Shown: positions 22,155 to 33,141 of the stretch, piece by piece
How the letters are laid out: each line of letters starts with the position of its first letter
How positions within the stretch are numbered: position 1 is the stretch's first letter
Assembly (NCBI GenBank): GCA_002102555.1
Contig: MCFL01000011.1
Span: 124,001 to 188,000 of the forward strand
Origin: Catenaria anguillulae PL171
Lineage: Eukaryota; Blastocladiomycota; Blastocladiomycetes; Blastocladiales; Catenariaceae
Direction of reading: 5' to 3'
Length of the DNA: 64,000 nucleotides
Notes under the pieces: generated by a model
Database searches by the model: none
The model's input: only the letters and a program-made list of their open reading frames with translations
What the model was told of the DNA's origin: nothing
Program-made: the position numbers and the translations under genes

Positions 22155-22546
22155 GTAGAACGCGGAGTTTATTGAACTGGGCACAATTATGGGAAGGAGT
22201 CAACAGAGAAAACGAATAGGGAACAGATTGGATGGGGCAAACCTCGCAACAATAATGGGCGCGCGCATACTCTTGGACCAACCCGCAGACTCCGCTCCTC
22301 ACCGAACAGCGGCACCTTGACGAACCAAACAAGAAACGGAACGACGTGAAAAGAAAAAAGGGGAAACAAAACAATCAGACCGGAAAGGAAGTGATTGGGT
22401 GGCGGCAACTTGGACACGAGGTCAGGAAACAGAAGCAAAGACAGAAACAAAACCAAAAAGAAACAAAACTCATCGAACGCGCACACAGCGCCCTTCCCTC
22501 TCCCACTCTCTCTCCCCTCCCCACTCTCTCCTCCCACTACCTCCAC

Positions 22547-25500
22547 TCACCACAAGGTGTCCAACCCGTGCAGAGCACGAGTTACTCGGGCGTCTGCGTC
22601 GCTGCGCGTCGATGCGCCGCCAGTGTTGGGGCACTCGCCGTCCTCGTGCACGAGAAGGGAGAGGCGGCAGAGCGAGCAGAATCCAGCGTTGAGTCGTCTG
22701 TTCTTGGTTGCGCGTGGACGGCGCGGCTCGGTCGGGTCGCGCGGCGCGAGTTGGTCACGTTGCGGCGGCAGGGCGTCGCGGTTGGGTGGTGCCAGGTCAA
22801 CAAGCCGCTGGCAGTGGTCGGTCCACACCTTGGCGTGGAGTGCGTGGCCGAGGAGGGCGGCAATGCCACCGGCGAGGCGGCGCTTGTCCTTGGTTTGCTT
22901 GAGCAGTGGGTACACGACCTGGAACTGCTCGAGCGACATGGCACCGGTGAGGACGCAGGGCAGCATGGCGGGCGTCCACCAAAGCGACAAGATGGACGTG
23001 GCGGTGGCGGGAGCGTTGGCGTAGCCGCGCTCGGCGAGGACGCGAGACAGTTCTTGGTGGGCGTACTCGCGGGCTCCGTCGCGGGCAGGCACAGTTGCAG
23101 GGCACACAAGCCAGTGTGCGCTGTTGTCGGTCGTGTTGCATGCTGGGCAGTTCGGGCTCGGGAACTTGTGCGGCCACCACTTGCGGTTGCGCGCTCGGGT
23201 TGGCAGCATGCCCACGAGGAACCGTGAGCGAAAAGCAATGAGCTTGTTGTGCCTGCGCGACGTGCGACGGTCGCGCCCGTTCCCGCCCGCGTGCATGACC
23301 AGCGCCATCACACCCACATCCGCTCCGGCCAACTCGATGCCTGCGGCAGTGCTCTTTGATGCCAGCCACGCATGCACCCGCTGGTGCCACGCGTACTTGA
23401 TGAACTTCCGCGGGTCTGTGCTCACCACGTCCCCGCCGAACGCGACCACGTGCCGCATCTTGCGCCGGCCCAGCCCAAACGCCGGGTTGACCTTTGCCCG
23501 CGGGAGAGATGACTCGGCCCCCGCGTTCGCCAGCCGATCCGCCGACTCATTGCCCACGTTGCCGGCATGCCCCTTGACCCAGTCGAGCGTCGCGCGCAGG
23601 CGCCTCTTGCACACCACAAGATCAATCACATCCCACTCGAACGACCCCACGGACCGCACGAGAGAACGCAAACCGGGCTTGCGCGAACCCAACACACGGC
23701 CAGCCGCCTTCACGGCCGCCATGGAATCTGATAGGACCTTGACGACCGAGCCGACAGGCGCCAAACACACCGCAGCCAACACGCCCCACTGCTCTGCACG
23801 CGTTGATGACACTAGGCCCTGAACCGGCCTCAACGACACCATGTACGCCGCGTCCTCATGCGCGGCAATCTGCTCCTCCTCCTCGGCGGCCACTGCCGCC
23901 ATCTCGCCGTGCTCGGCCTCATCCTCCTCGCGCACGCGATCCCAGTGTTCGGTTTCGGTGCGCGCCTTGTCCTCGTCTACGCCGTCACCAACAAATGCGT
24001 GCACGCCCGCACCCACGGGCTGGGCCCCGCCGCCCTCTGGTGCCTCCATCACAGACCCGTCCGTGTACAGGGTCACGGCAGCGCCATGCGCGACCGAGGG
24101 CAACGTGACGCCATCGCTGTGAACGGCGATTGATTCTATGCCAGCTGCGAGGTAGCGGCCAAGCGTGAGCGCCGAGGACGGGTATAGCCACGGGCGGAAC
24201 GGCTCCTCTGGCTGGGCCGGGAGCGGCCACGGCAGGTCGCGGATCGGATGGCGGCGATGTTCTTGCACGCGGCGCAGCAGCGACTCGTGAAAAGGCTTCC
24301 AAGAGTCGAGGTTGAGCTTGGTCTCGACATGTCGCTGGTAGACGGGCTGGCCCTCTGGCGCGAATTGGCTGGCCCAGTACAGGCCGTGCTTGCGCAGTTG
24401 CCTGACGACAGCTGGGTTACGGTGGGCGAGCGAGTCGTCCTCGCCGAGGAAGAGCGGCGAGTGATGGCGGCCCGGGTCGACGGCAAATTCGCCGTGCGTG
24501 TCGATGACCGAGATGTTGGCAGCGTGAATGAGCGGCAGCAAGTTGGCGAACCAGCACAGGGTCGAGGACGGGGCTTCGGGCGTCGGGTACGCGAGTGGGG
24601 AACACGGCATGGCCAGCGCCCATGCGGCGAGTCCGAGGCACACGCGAGCCGGCGTACCGAGCGGGCCGCGGTCGTTGAGCATGACGGCCAGCTCTGTGAC
24701 ATGGTGACGCACAATCAGGTTTGAAAGTGAGTCAAGATCGTGGATGGACGGATGATGAATCAGAGCCGAGGACGTGGAACGATCGACACCAAGCTTCTGC
24801 CGAATTAGCGACCGGAACTTGGCATCCCATGTATCGATCACGGCGGGCGGCGGCACAAAGTTGCTGGTGCGGTATAGCGCAGCCGGGTATATCACGTTGT
24901 TGGCAAAGTAAACTGCCATCTTGCCCGTGATTGCCTTGCTCTTGAGGAGCCCGTGCCCCTTTCGGAGCTCGTTCTCAAACGCCTCTCGTGCCGTGCGCGG
25001 CCAGTCCTCTGCCGACAACCACACGCCCAGGTACCGGAAGGGTTGCCGCCCGTCCAGGAATGGAATTGGCTCCCCCTCGACCGTCAGCGGCTCGCCTCGG
25101 GCCTCGCCCTTGCAGTTGAGGACCAACATGGCACCCTTGGAAGCGTTTGCCTTGACAGCCGTGACGCGGTTGAACGACGACACGACCCGCAGCAGACGCT
25201 CCATCTCGAACCGGTTTGGTGCAAAGAACGCCGCATCGTCGACGTACGCCATGGCCGCCAAACGTGTTGTGTCAACCACCTCGCCGACCGGGCGGTGCGG
25301 CGCGGTCCTTGATGGCGCCGGCTCCGGGTCGCCCGTCTCGCCCTTGCGTGCACACAACGCTACCCCGGGCACACGCGGTTGACCTTGCTCAGGAGCACAT
25401 CGTAAAAAATGGCCCACATGAGCGGCGACTCGACTGCACCCTGCGGGATCCCGCGATGCATATGGATCGGGTCGGTCAGGCCATACTCGGTCTTGATTCG

Positions 25501-27618
25501 TGCTGTGCGGTCCGTGAGCAACGAGTCACAGTAAAGTTCGATGAAGGCGTCGGGCACGCGGATGCGCTTGAGGGCGAGACGGAGGATATGGTGCGGGACC
25601 GTGTCGAACGCCTTGGACTTGTCCTCAAAGTACACCCAGAGTTGCTGCTTTCGGGCGCGGGCCTGCGACATGGCGGCGGCGAGCGTCGCGATCGGGAGCG
25701 TGGTGCTGGTGCCGGGCAGGACGCTGTGGCGGGCACCAAGGAGCACGTCGTGGTCGGTGAGCACCTGCATCATTCGGGTCGTGAGGACCTTCATGAACAG
25801 TTTGCCCGCGCACTCAAGCAGCGTGATGGGCCGCATGTCGTTGGCCGACCCGGCATAGCCGATGGGCTTCTTGGGCACTAGCACCATCATACCCTCCTTG
25901 CACCCGCCTGGCGCGGAGGATGGCGTTGAACAACTTGAGCAGTGCTTGCCGGCATTCGTCGCCCGTGTCCCGCAAGAGGCGGTATGTTAGGTTAGACTCG
26001 CCCGGAGCTTTGTCGAGGCCGACGCTCGCGAATGCTTTGTCCACGTCTCTGGCCGACATCTCTGCCAGCAGATCCGCCCAAATCCCTGCGTCAACGTCGA
26101 CTCGCTCGCCAAATTCGGGCTCCCACTCTTCGCCCAGCGGAAGGTACTCCTGCGGGCCAAACCACTTGCTCGCCTCACGCCAAATGCCCTCTTTGACTTC
26201 CGTTGGCTCCCGCGTCAGCCGTTTGCGGCCGTCGCCCATGTCGCGCAGGTAGAACGAAATGCACGAGTCCGGGCGGAAACGCTCCTTGACCCGGCTGATG
26301 ACCGACGGCAGTTTGGTGAGGAAATCCTCGTTGCGTTTGTCGATCCGGGCTGCAATCCTTGCGGCTCGCTCCTGGTTGAACTCGACCGCGATCGCCATCC
26401 GGAGCACGGAGAGGGATGCGCGCGCATACTTGCGGTCGTTGGCGAATTCGGCCCGTGGGTGGAGACCGTGTGACTCGGCAAGCCGGACGGCCTGTGTCGG
26501 TGCGGCGCCGCGGCGGCTGCGCTTTGACCATTTCTTAATGTCGGCAACGGCCTTGTCGAGTGGGTTGGTCGAGTGGTGGGGGTTGGCAAGGAGCTGTGAG
26601 AAACGCAACTTGACGGGGAGAGTATCCTTTGCCGACTCTTGCAAGCCATTGGAAAAGGAAACCCACGCACCATCAATATCGCCAGCAGCCAGCTGGGCGT
26701 CAAGGTCAGGAGCGAGTCGCAGGTCGGACGCGCGCCGGTATTCCTTCCACTGCTCGTTGGTTGCTGCGGCTGCATCAATGTGACGGGAGCGCGCAGCCCT
26801 GAGGGCGGCGACAATCCGCCCCTGCTGAGCCCAATCGAGTTGCTCCCCGAAATCCGTGCGGATGGTGACGGCGGCATGGTCGGTGGCGTGTGGGCGAGGG
26901 AGTGTGGGCCACGTCACACAGGCGGCAGTTGTTGCAGCTAGAGTCTCACCGCACCCGTACCAGAAGTCGAGGCGGTTGGCGGCTTGATGGGCATTGCGTC
27001 GGGTGACGTCGGTGCAACCCTTGGAAGCGGCAAGGTCGGCAAGTCCCATCTCGAGTGCCAGCATGTCGACCAGTGCTCCTGCGCCAGCGGCTCCTGGGTT
27101 GAGGTCGCCACCAAGGAGGATGCAGTGGCCAAGGTTGCGAGCGCGGTTGATCTCGGTGCGCAGCCAGGCAGTGAGGTCGGCAACAATGATGGGAGAGCCG
27201 TGCGGTACATACACGTCAAAGACGGTCAGTGCAGAAAGGCCAACGAGGTTGATATCCATACGGATGCCATACCCACGGAAGCGGGCAGTGCAGCCGATGT
27301 GCGAGTGCAGGTCGCGGCGGTACCCAATGAAGAGCCCTGACCCCTGCGGGCGCCTGTCGTCATGTGCCCAGATCATCCGCCATTCGTCCGCTAACTTGTT
27401 GTCAATGCCAGACAGAGCCCGCTTCTTCTCCGCCAGCTTCGTCTCCGTGCCCACGACCACATCCGTGCCAACTGATTCCATAAAGGCCATGACAGCCATT
27501 GTCTTGGTCTCGTTGCTGATGCCGCACACGTTGAGGGTGGTGAAGGTGACTTCGGGTATGGCATCGGGTTGGGGCATCATGCGCGTACGCGCCGGGCCTG
27601 TTCCTCTGGACCAATTCA
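22547..27618 (-). pseudogene. LINE copy 2 ORF2 (two frame breaks)
   Basis: Reading on the minus strand: the endonuclease (TLNVCGISNETKTMAV, HCILLGGDLNPG, NAHQAANRLDFWYG) is open through the position where copy 1 is shifted. Frame breaks lie near 25890-25910 (just before MVLVPKKPIGYAG) and near 25360-25380 (after LLSKVNRVCPG). From 25357 to 22547 the frame is open and contains AYVDDAAFF, the RNase H motifs (VTLYTDGSV, STRAEQWGVLAA, WVKGHAGNVGNES) and the terminal Cys clusters. The ORF2 start region reads FALNWSRGTG, so the overlapping ATGA start of copy 1 is lost; the first Met is MMPQPDAIPEV at 27580. Confidence 0.88.
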
Positions 27619-27619
27619 A

Positions 27620-28400
27620 TGCGAACGGGCAGAGGAGGCGGCAGCGTTGCCAGCGGAGCTGGCGGAGTGGTTGTTGGGGCGGGTTGGGTGGGCCGTGGGG
27701 GCATTTGTTGAATGATCGGGCTGCTGAGGCTTGCCCTGCTGGCGCGGCACCATGCTCAGGCCGCGCAGGTCGTTGGGCTGTTGTTACACGATCGTGCTGC
27801 GGTGGACACCCTGGAGGCGGGTGGATCCTTCGAGGAGCTCGCCCTTCGGCTTGCCAGCCTGAGTAGCCAGCTGTGCGCCGATGACAGTGATTGGCACGCC
27901 TGTGACAAAGTGTTGGCAGCTTTGGTGGCAAAATCCTTGAACGCGACAAACTTGTCCCCGTCCCGCCGGCGGACTGGTCAAGAAGTCTTCGCTGCGTTTG
28001 TCGATGCGGGAAGTGATCATGGCGGCTCGCTCGTGGTTGTACTCGGTCGTAATCGCCATTTGGAACTAGGACCGTCGTCGTCGACAAAGCCTGCCTGGAC
28101 GGAGACGGTGCGACTCGGCGAATTGAATGGCTGCTGGAGGTGCAGCAATGCAGCGGCGGCGGCGACAGCGGCATCTTGACCACTGCTTGCTCTCGGCAAT
28201 GGAATCGGAATATCTGGTGAGGGCGCCGTGTCAAACGCCTTGGACTTGTCGTCAATGTACACCCATTGTGGCCGGGTGCGGCGCGCGAGAGGTTGCGGCT
28301 TGGCAGCGGCAAAGGTCGGCCGCAAGAGGATGAGATTTGAGGAAGGGAATCTGACGGGGGAGAGCATTCGTTGCTGACTGCCGTTGCCGTCTTTGCCAAA
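27620..28400 (-). mobile_element. Scrambled LINE segments at the 5' end of copy 2
   Basis: In element orientation I recognise these blocks. About 28375-28295 resembles the copy 1 region 12172-12240. About 28275-28215 matches RT motif A (VYIDDKSKAFDTAP; copy 1 13150-13220). About 28200-27990 matches 12270-12495 (AITTEYNHERAAMITSRIDKR). About 27905-27784 matches ORF1 at 9850-9990 (TVIGAQLATQAGKPKGELLEGSTRLQGV). About 27780-27620 matches the ORF1 3' end (SASSAGNAA). The order ORF2-ORF2-ORF2-ORF1-ORF1 is not collinear with the element. Confidence 0.75.
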
Positions 28401-29211
28401 CATTGCTGCCATCCACTGGCACGCTGCCGGCGAACAAGACCCGGAATGGTAGCGGCCCGCGTCAGCGGGCTTTGTTGAATGAAGCAAATAATGATGCTGT
28501 TGTTGGGAGCCGCTCCCGTATGCCGTTTTCTTGCATGTTGGATATCGGTATCGACGGCCGGGTAAGAGACCCACCAACACTTGCCCTGCGTGCAACAGCG
28601 GTCTGTGGCGAGAACCTCGCCATTGGCAGACTGTCGGCAGCAAAAGTAGGAAAGTGGAAACGGCCGGTCGGTCAGTCGGATCAGTAGTTTGGATCAGGCT
28701 TGCTGGTGGAGGGGCAAGGACATCGACGAACCAGGAAATGACATGGAGTGTGGCCAATGTTTTTTCTTGACGGGGGGCGGCTGGAGCATGGGCGAGCTTG
28801 GGTAGGGCACTTGGGTACCGTACTTGGTAAGCGCACTTGGGGAGCGCGGTGTACGTTTGAGGGAGCAGAGCAGCAGGACGCTGACTGGGATGAATCGGCC
28901 GGGCCGTTGTTGATGTCGAGATGGGCCGGTGTCAGGATTCCCAACAAAGAACATAAACAGGATTTGGTGGTGAAAGAACAGGGGATGATCCCGCGGGAAG
29001 CGTATGAGTGTATTGCCGAAAGCGGCGAGTGGTGTGTACATATTCTTTTCATGCCATTGACCGGTAGAGGCGGATGGATATTTATTGTCTTGAGTTGACT
29101 CTCGATCAAGGCAAGAAGAGCTTGTGACCGTTGGCTGTGATGATGGTATGTATTAACATACAGGAACATCAATGTATAAATACGGTTAGTTTGACGTGAA
29201 AATCGCAACAG
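28401..29211. other. Intergenic between LINE copy 2 and the tRNA cluster
   Basis: No gene is recognised. I looked here for the expected second target duplication or a displaced tRNA body and did not find one. Confidence 0.45.
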
Positions 29212-29283
29212 GTCACCTTAGTATAGTGGTTAGTACTCCACGTTGTGGCCGTGGCGGCCCCAGTTCGATTCTGGGAGGTGACA
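29212..29283 (+). tRNA. tRNA-His(GTG)
   Basis: The acceptor GTCACCT pairs with AGGTGAC. The anticodon stem is CCACG/CGTGG with loop TTGTGGC (anticodon GTG). The T arm is CCCAG-TTCGATT-CTGGG and the discriminator is A. The base before position 1 (29211) is G, matching the extra 5' G of mature tRNA-His. Confidence 0.93.
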
Positions 29284-29401
29284 TCTACGGCAAGACGACA
29301 GTACAGAGTGCAAGCGTCCATGTTTGTGCATGTGCTGGCTGTGGACTTCTTTTTTCTTGAGTTGGCGTAAACCCAATGTTTCCATCCAAAAAGATGCAAA
29401 A

Positions 29402-29474
29402 CGATCCCGGGAGGATTCGAACCTCCGATCTCCTGATCCGTAGTCAGGCGCCTTAGCCATTGGGCCACGGGACC
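29402..29474 (-). tRNA. tRNA-Arg(ACG), intact copy
   Basis: Minus strand: acceptor GGTCCCG pairs with CGGGATC (one G-T). The anticodon loop is CTACGGA (ACG), the T arm is GGAGG-TTCGAAT-CCTCC and the discriminator is G. A TTTT terminator follows at 29397-29400. Its body is nearly the same as the tRNA-Arg split by LINE copy 1. Confidence 0.93.
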
Positions 29475-29876
29475 TTGTTGTTCACCGCTGCCCGAAATTG
29501 CCAGCATATAGTCACAGTCAAACACTTGCCATTTTTTGGCAAATTTCGAGGTTTACAGGAGGCCGCGAGTTCGATTCTGGGCGTCGCCTCGCATTCTTTC
29601 TACTTTTCCAGGTTTTGCGGTTTGGGAAAATTTCCGGTTATCATGAGGTCGCGCGTTCAAACCGTGTACGGTCGGCCGACAGTGGCATCCGCCTTCAGTT
29701 TCTTCATCCCGGAAACGATACCTAACCAGGCCTGCAAGGAATGGCCGGGGTGGACGGGGGCACGGACGCACACCCTGGCGCACTCCATGGCAATTTTGGC
29801 AGCGAAAATGCGGCGTTCACGCCCATTCATGCTTGCGATCATAAATGTGGTATATCCGTGCCACAATTCACAACAC
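29475..29876. other. Gap between tRNA genes with B-box-like scraps
   Basis: This stretch contains GAGTTCGATTCTGG (about 29568-29581) and GCGTTCAAACC (about 29652-29662), both like T-arm or B-box sequences. Neither can be folded into a full tRNA. They may be decayed tRNA remnants. Confidence 0.35.
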
Positions 29877-29958
29877 GACAGCGTGCCCGAGCGGTTAAGG
29901 GGATTGACTCGAAATCAATTAGGCTCTGCCTGCACAGGTTCGAATCCTGTCGCTGTCG
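29877..29958 (+). tRNA. tRNA-Ser(CGA)
   Basis: The acceptor GACAGCG pairs with CGCTGTC. The anticodon stem is ATTGA/TCAAT with loop CTCGAAA (anticodon CGA). A long variable arm (TAGGCTCTGCCTGCA) typical of tRNA-Ser and a T arm ACAGG-TTCGAAT-CCTGT follow. A T5 terminator lies about 10 bp downstream. Confidence 0.93.
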
Positions 29959-30204
29959 GACGATATCTTTTTGCCTTTCCTCCCCTCTGCGTATACGTAC
30001 ATCAACCACAGACTTGGACAGTTGTTGTGGCAGCAGCTTTCCATTGATCAAGACGCCCTGGTGATACCTTCCCTTTTGAGGACAGATAGTGACACTGGCG
30101 AACGCTGTAGAGCGTGTTGCGAAAAGCGGCAGATGACTTGGTGGCAGAGTATGAAGGAACACACTACATATATAATGGGTATTTTTCGCGGTCCAAGACA
30201 AGCC

Positions 30205-30277
30205 GGTCGTATGGTGTAGTCGGTTAGCACACGAGACTCTGAATCTCGGGACCTGAGTTCGAATCTCAGTATGACCT
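30205..30277 (+). tRNA. tRNA-Gln(CTG)
   Basis: The acceptor GGTCGTA pairs with TATGACC (one G-T). The anticodon stem is CGAGA/TCTCG with loop CTCTGAA (anticodon CTG), and the T arm is CTGAG-TTCGAAT-CTCAG. A T5 run follows at about 30287. Its first 20 nt resemble the tRNA scrap at 22136-22154. Confidence 0.92.
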
Positions 30278-30393
30278 AGCGAATCGTTTTTGCAACCTTA
30301 ATCTTTAGCTTGACCCACGTCCACAGCGATCGCAACGATCTGGAGCGATTATCCCGAACCAACACCCAATCTATTACACGAAAAAAACTCAAC

Positions 30394-32422
30394 TTAGGAA
30401 CACTTTGCCACCACCTCCCTGACCTGCGCCATTACGGCCCTCGCTCCCTCCACCCCACCACCCCAGGCCAGGCCTGCCACCACCTTTTCCAAGCCTTGAA
30501 CATCCAATCCAACCTGCACACGAATCTTTTCCTCGTCCGACATACTTCCCTGCGCCCCCTCCCCACCACCGCCGCCACCAGCATGTGTGCCACCACCACC
30601 ACCACCAGTGCCGCCTCTTGACGACTTTGCCTGCTTCAACCGCCGGAGCGACTCTTCGGTCTTTTTCAACGTCTCGAGCAAGTCGGCCACGACCGCCGTG
30701 TACTCTTTGACCGCCAAATCGACCACCTTAGGCACCACCGCCGCCCATACATCTTCGAGCTTGGGCGCCGTCGACATGAGATCCGTCATGTCCTTGAACA
30801 CAACGGGAATAAACGACGACGGGGATGTGGGCGCCGGCCGCCCCGTAGCGCGAAATTGGGCAGCAATTGAGCGCGTCAGCCGAAGCACTTGAATGGCATT
30901 GTCACCCAGCTCGCGCACAATGACTTGCTGCCACGTGGCAAATAAAGTCGTGCGCCCGCTCGCAAGCACGGGCGCAAGCCCCTGGGCAATCAGCGGATGT
31001 GCCGAGGTGACGAGCTTGCACGCCACCACGCGCGCATGTGTTGCGTCGACATTCACCATGTTTTGCACCAACTCGCTGGCCGCTGGCGGCGTCGTCGCTT
31101 GGCCTTGCTCTTGGCCAAGCGCCAAATGATACCTTCGGATAACCTGCACGCTCAACTTCCAAAACCGATGAGCAACTGCCGCTACCCACCCGTCGCCCAT
31201 GCGCTCGAGTGCCCTGACCAGATTGTCACCGCTGCGCGGATTGGCCTCGACGTCACCTGCAATTTGCCGCGAAATCAGCTGGAAGTAGGTTTCGACGGGC
31301 CACCGGCGCATGAGCGCGGCGAGTTCCGGGATATGATCCACTTGATGTGCAAGCTCGAGCGCCGCGAGCATGTCGCTAAAGAATTGGACAACCGCAGAGT
31401 AGTTGCGGTGAAAGGCCGACGGCACGGATGCAGAGTAGTGGCTAGGCGTCAGGCCAGTGTCGAGCGCCTCGACGAGACGGAGCAGAACGTGATGTGCAAG
31501 GCTGGTTGCGAGCGATAGAGGCGAGGCCGCACGCAGGGTCGGGAGAAGTTTGAGTGGGCCCGCGAGTAGCTGGTCGTGGACCGTGCGCAGGTACGTGGGC
31601 AGTTGGCGCGATGCCGAGCGTGCAGAGAGCAAGATCGGGTCGATTTGCGTGGTGATGTAGGCAACAATGAGCTGCGAGTACGAGTCCAGGTATATGTACA
31701 CGCGGGCACATGCTTGAAATGCTGGCTCGTCAATGTGCGAAGACGTCCGAAACTCATCCAGTGCACGGGACAGGTAGGCGTGCGCAGACCGTTCCAGGAT
31801 GGAGCCAACGAGATCGAGCCTGGTGGACAGTGTCGCGAGAAACGGGTATGTGGCCGAGTGCGGGTCGATCGAGGCGCGCAGCAAGGAGTGGAGTAGCGTG
31901 AGCTGGTCAAGACGAGCGAGGGATGTGATGGCTTGAGCGGCATCGGGGTCATCTGCCGTCGGCGAGCGGTTGCGGGCCTGTTGGTCCTCTGATTCGCTGG
32001 GAAGCCCGAGTTGCGACTCGAGCCAGGCGAGTTTCTTCTGGGCGTCGAGGAAGAAGAGGAGCAATTTCTGCACATGCGTCGATTTTTTGCCTTTCAGTGT
32101 TGGCAATGCACAATCTATTGCTGTCAAAACAGACAGACAAAAAGTGTACCTTGTGATGGCGGACCCGTTCGAGCTCCGCCAATTTTGCCTTGAACCCAGC
32201 GTGCTCTTCGCTGGCCGACGCCTCCAGCAGCTGGACCTCGTCCTCGAGCACCTTGAGCGGATCGCGGGCACCGGCAAGCTTGTCGCGCGACGAAATCAAG
32301 GTGCCGACAACGGCCTGGTACTTTGGGTAGTGGTGGTTGACGGCGTGCACGATGCGGGCGCGCACTTGGTGTTTTTGGCGGGTCAGGTCGGCCTTGAGCG
32401 ACCGGAGAGAGCGTTCGTCCAT
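30394..32422 (-). CDS. COG2, conserved oligomeric Golgi complex subunit 2
   Basis: Exons are 32422-32150 and 32067-30394 (82-nt GT-AG intron), about 648 aa. The N-terminal coiled coil (LRSLKADLTRQKHQVRARIV, SRDKLAGARDPLKVLEDEV) matches the tethering helix that binds the other lobe A subunits. Further family matches are WPVETYFQLISRQIAGDVE, VAAVAHRFWKLSVQVIRRYH, and near the end LLETLKKTEESLRRLKQAK followed by GSMSDEEKIRVQVGLDVQGLE. COG2 works at the Golgi in retrograde vesicle tethering and glycosylation homeostasis. A Gly-rich insert (GGTGGGGGGTHAGGGGGGEG) precedes the last block. The N-terminus is about 40 residues shorter than human, so a further upstream exon is possible but not visible. 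Confidence 0.88.
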
Positions 32423-33141
32423 GGCTGGTTAAGTGTTTGCGTTGAGCCTTGAGTAGATATAGGAATCGTGAGGGGTTACTCCATTGCCCAAATGCAAGTG
32501 GCATGTGTCTGATCAGGAGTCCAGGACTCCTGGTCCATGTAAGCCGCCAAGGCCGCCACCTGCTGGGCGGCGTCTGATCGGCGGCCATGCTCAGTCAAGT
32601 CATCGTCAACATTTCACATGTTAGCGCTGGCCAGTGACTCCAATGATGGTCAGCGTGCCCACGGTGCCCTACGGCTCAATGCTCAATTGCAAGCTGCCGA
32701 GACAGTGGCAGACAGCGGTTCAATGCACTCGCCGGCTGTCGCTTCAATTGAATTAATTTTGGCCGGAGTGGGTGGTGTCTCAGGTGTCTCAGGTGTCTCA
32801 GGCGCGATAACCGGCACGGACGCGCCAGACAGACGAGACGAGAGGGCGACTGATCCAACGAGGAAAGGAAGCGAGTGGACTTGGACTCAGATCACTCATC
32901 TCAATGCATGGCCTGGCCCATGGACGCCTTTGAGCTTTGAGCGAATTGAGACGCATGTCTCGTTTGACTTGAGCCAACCGCCAAAGCCAAAGGGCCGAGC
33001 GAGGGCTACTTAACCAGGCCACTGCCCCCACCCGCCACCACCGCCGGCAGTCGTGCATTCGAAGCTCAAACTTGCCCTCAAGTCACACCGTCTCTGCCCA
33101 CATTCACACTCACTCACTCACTCACTCATTCAACTCACAGC
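32423..33141. promoter_or_regulatory. Divergent promoter region, COG2 and NmrA-like gene
   Basis: Both flanking genes start here and point outward. Three tandem copies of GGTGTCTCA lie at 32774-32800. A CT/CA-rich tract (ACTCACTCACTCACTC) precedes the NmrA-like ATG. No gene is seen inside. Confidence 0.45.
32774..32800. repeat. Three tandem 9-bp units
   Basis: GGTGTCTCA repeated three times without change in the shared upstream region of two divergent genes. Confidence 0.85.

Larger units (their letters stand above)
22155..28400 (-). mobile_element. LINE copy 2, same family as copy 1, broken with a scrambled 5' part
   Basis: Its 3' end (22155, CGTTCTAC on the minus strand) and 3' UTR match copy 1. 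ORF2 occupies about 22547-27618 with two frame breaks. ORF1 is essentially missing: upstream of ORF2, 27620-28400 holds short non-collinear pieces of ORF1 and ORF2. No target duplication could be found at the right end. The RT-thumb segment (24533-25357) looks identical to copy 1 over 825 bp, while flanking parts differ by several percent. The copy is not autonomous. Confidence 0.9.

Noticed and set aside
22155-28400. A claim that copy 2 originally inserted in the tRNA-Gln now at 30205
   Set aside because: The intact tRNA-Gln is 1.8 kb beyond the element with other tRNAs between, so the link is not supported by this window alone.
28401-29211. Right-hand target duplication for LINE copy 2
   Set aside because: I searched by eye for the 19-mer next to the left junction and found no convincing match.
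29553-29600. A fifth tRNA gene in the cluster
   Set aside because: Only a T-arm-like element is present; there is no matching acceptor or anticodon arm.
32423-32590. Possible extra N-terminal COG2 exon
   Set aside because: COG2 looks about 40 residues short, but no upstream segment resembles the family N-terminus with usable splice sites.
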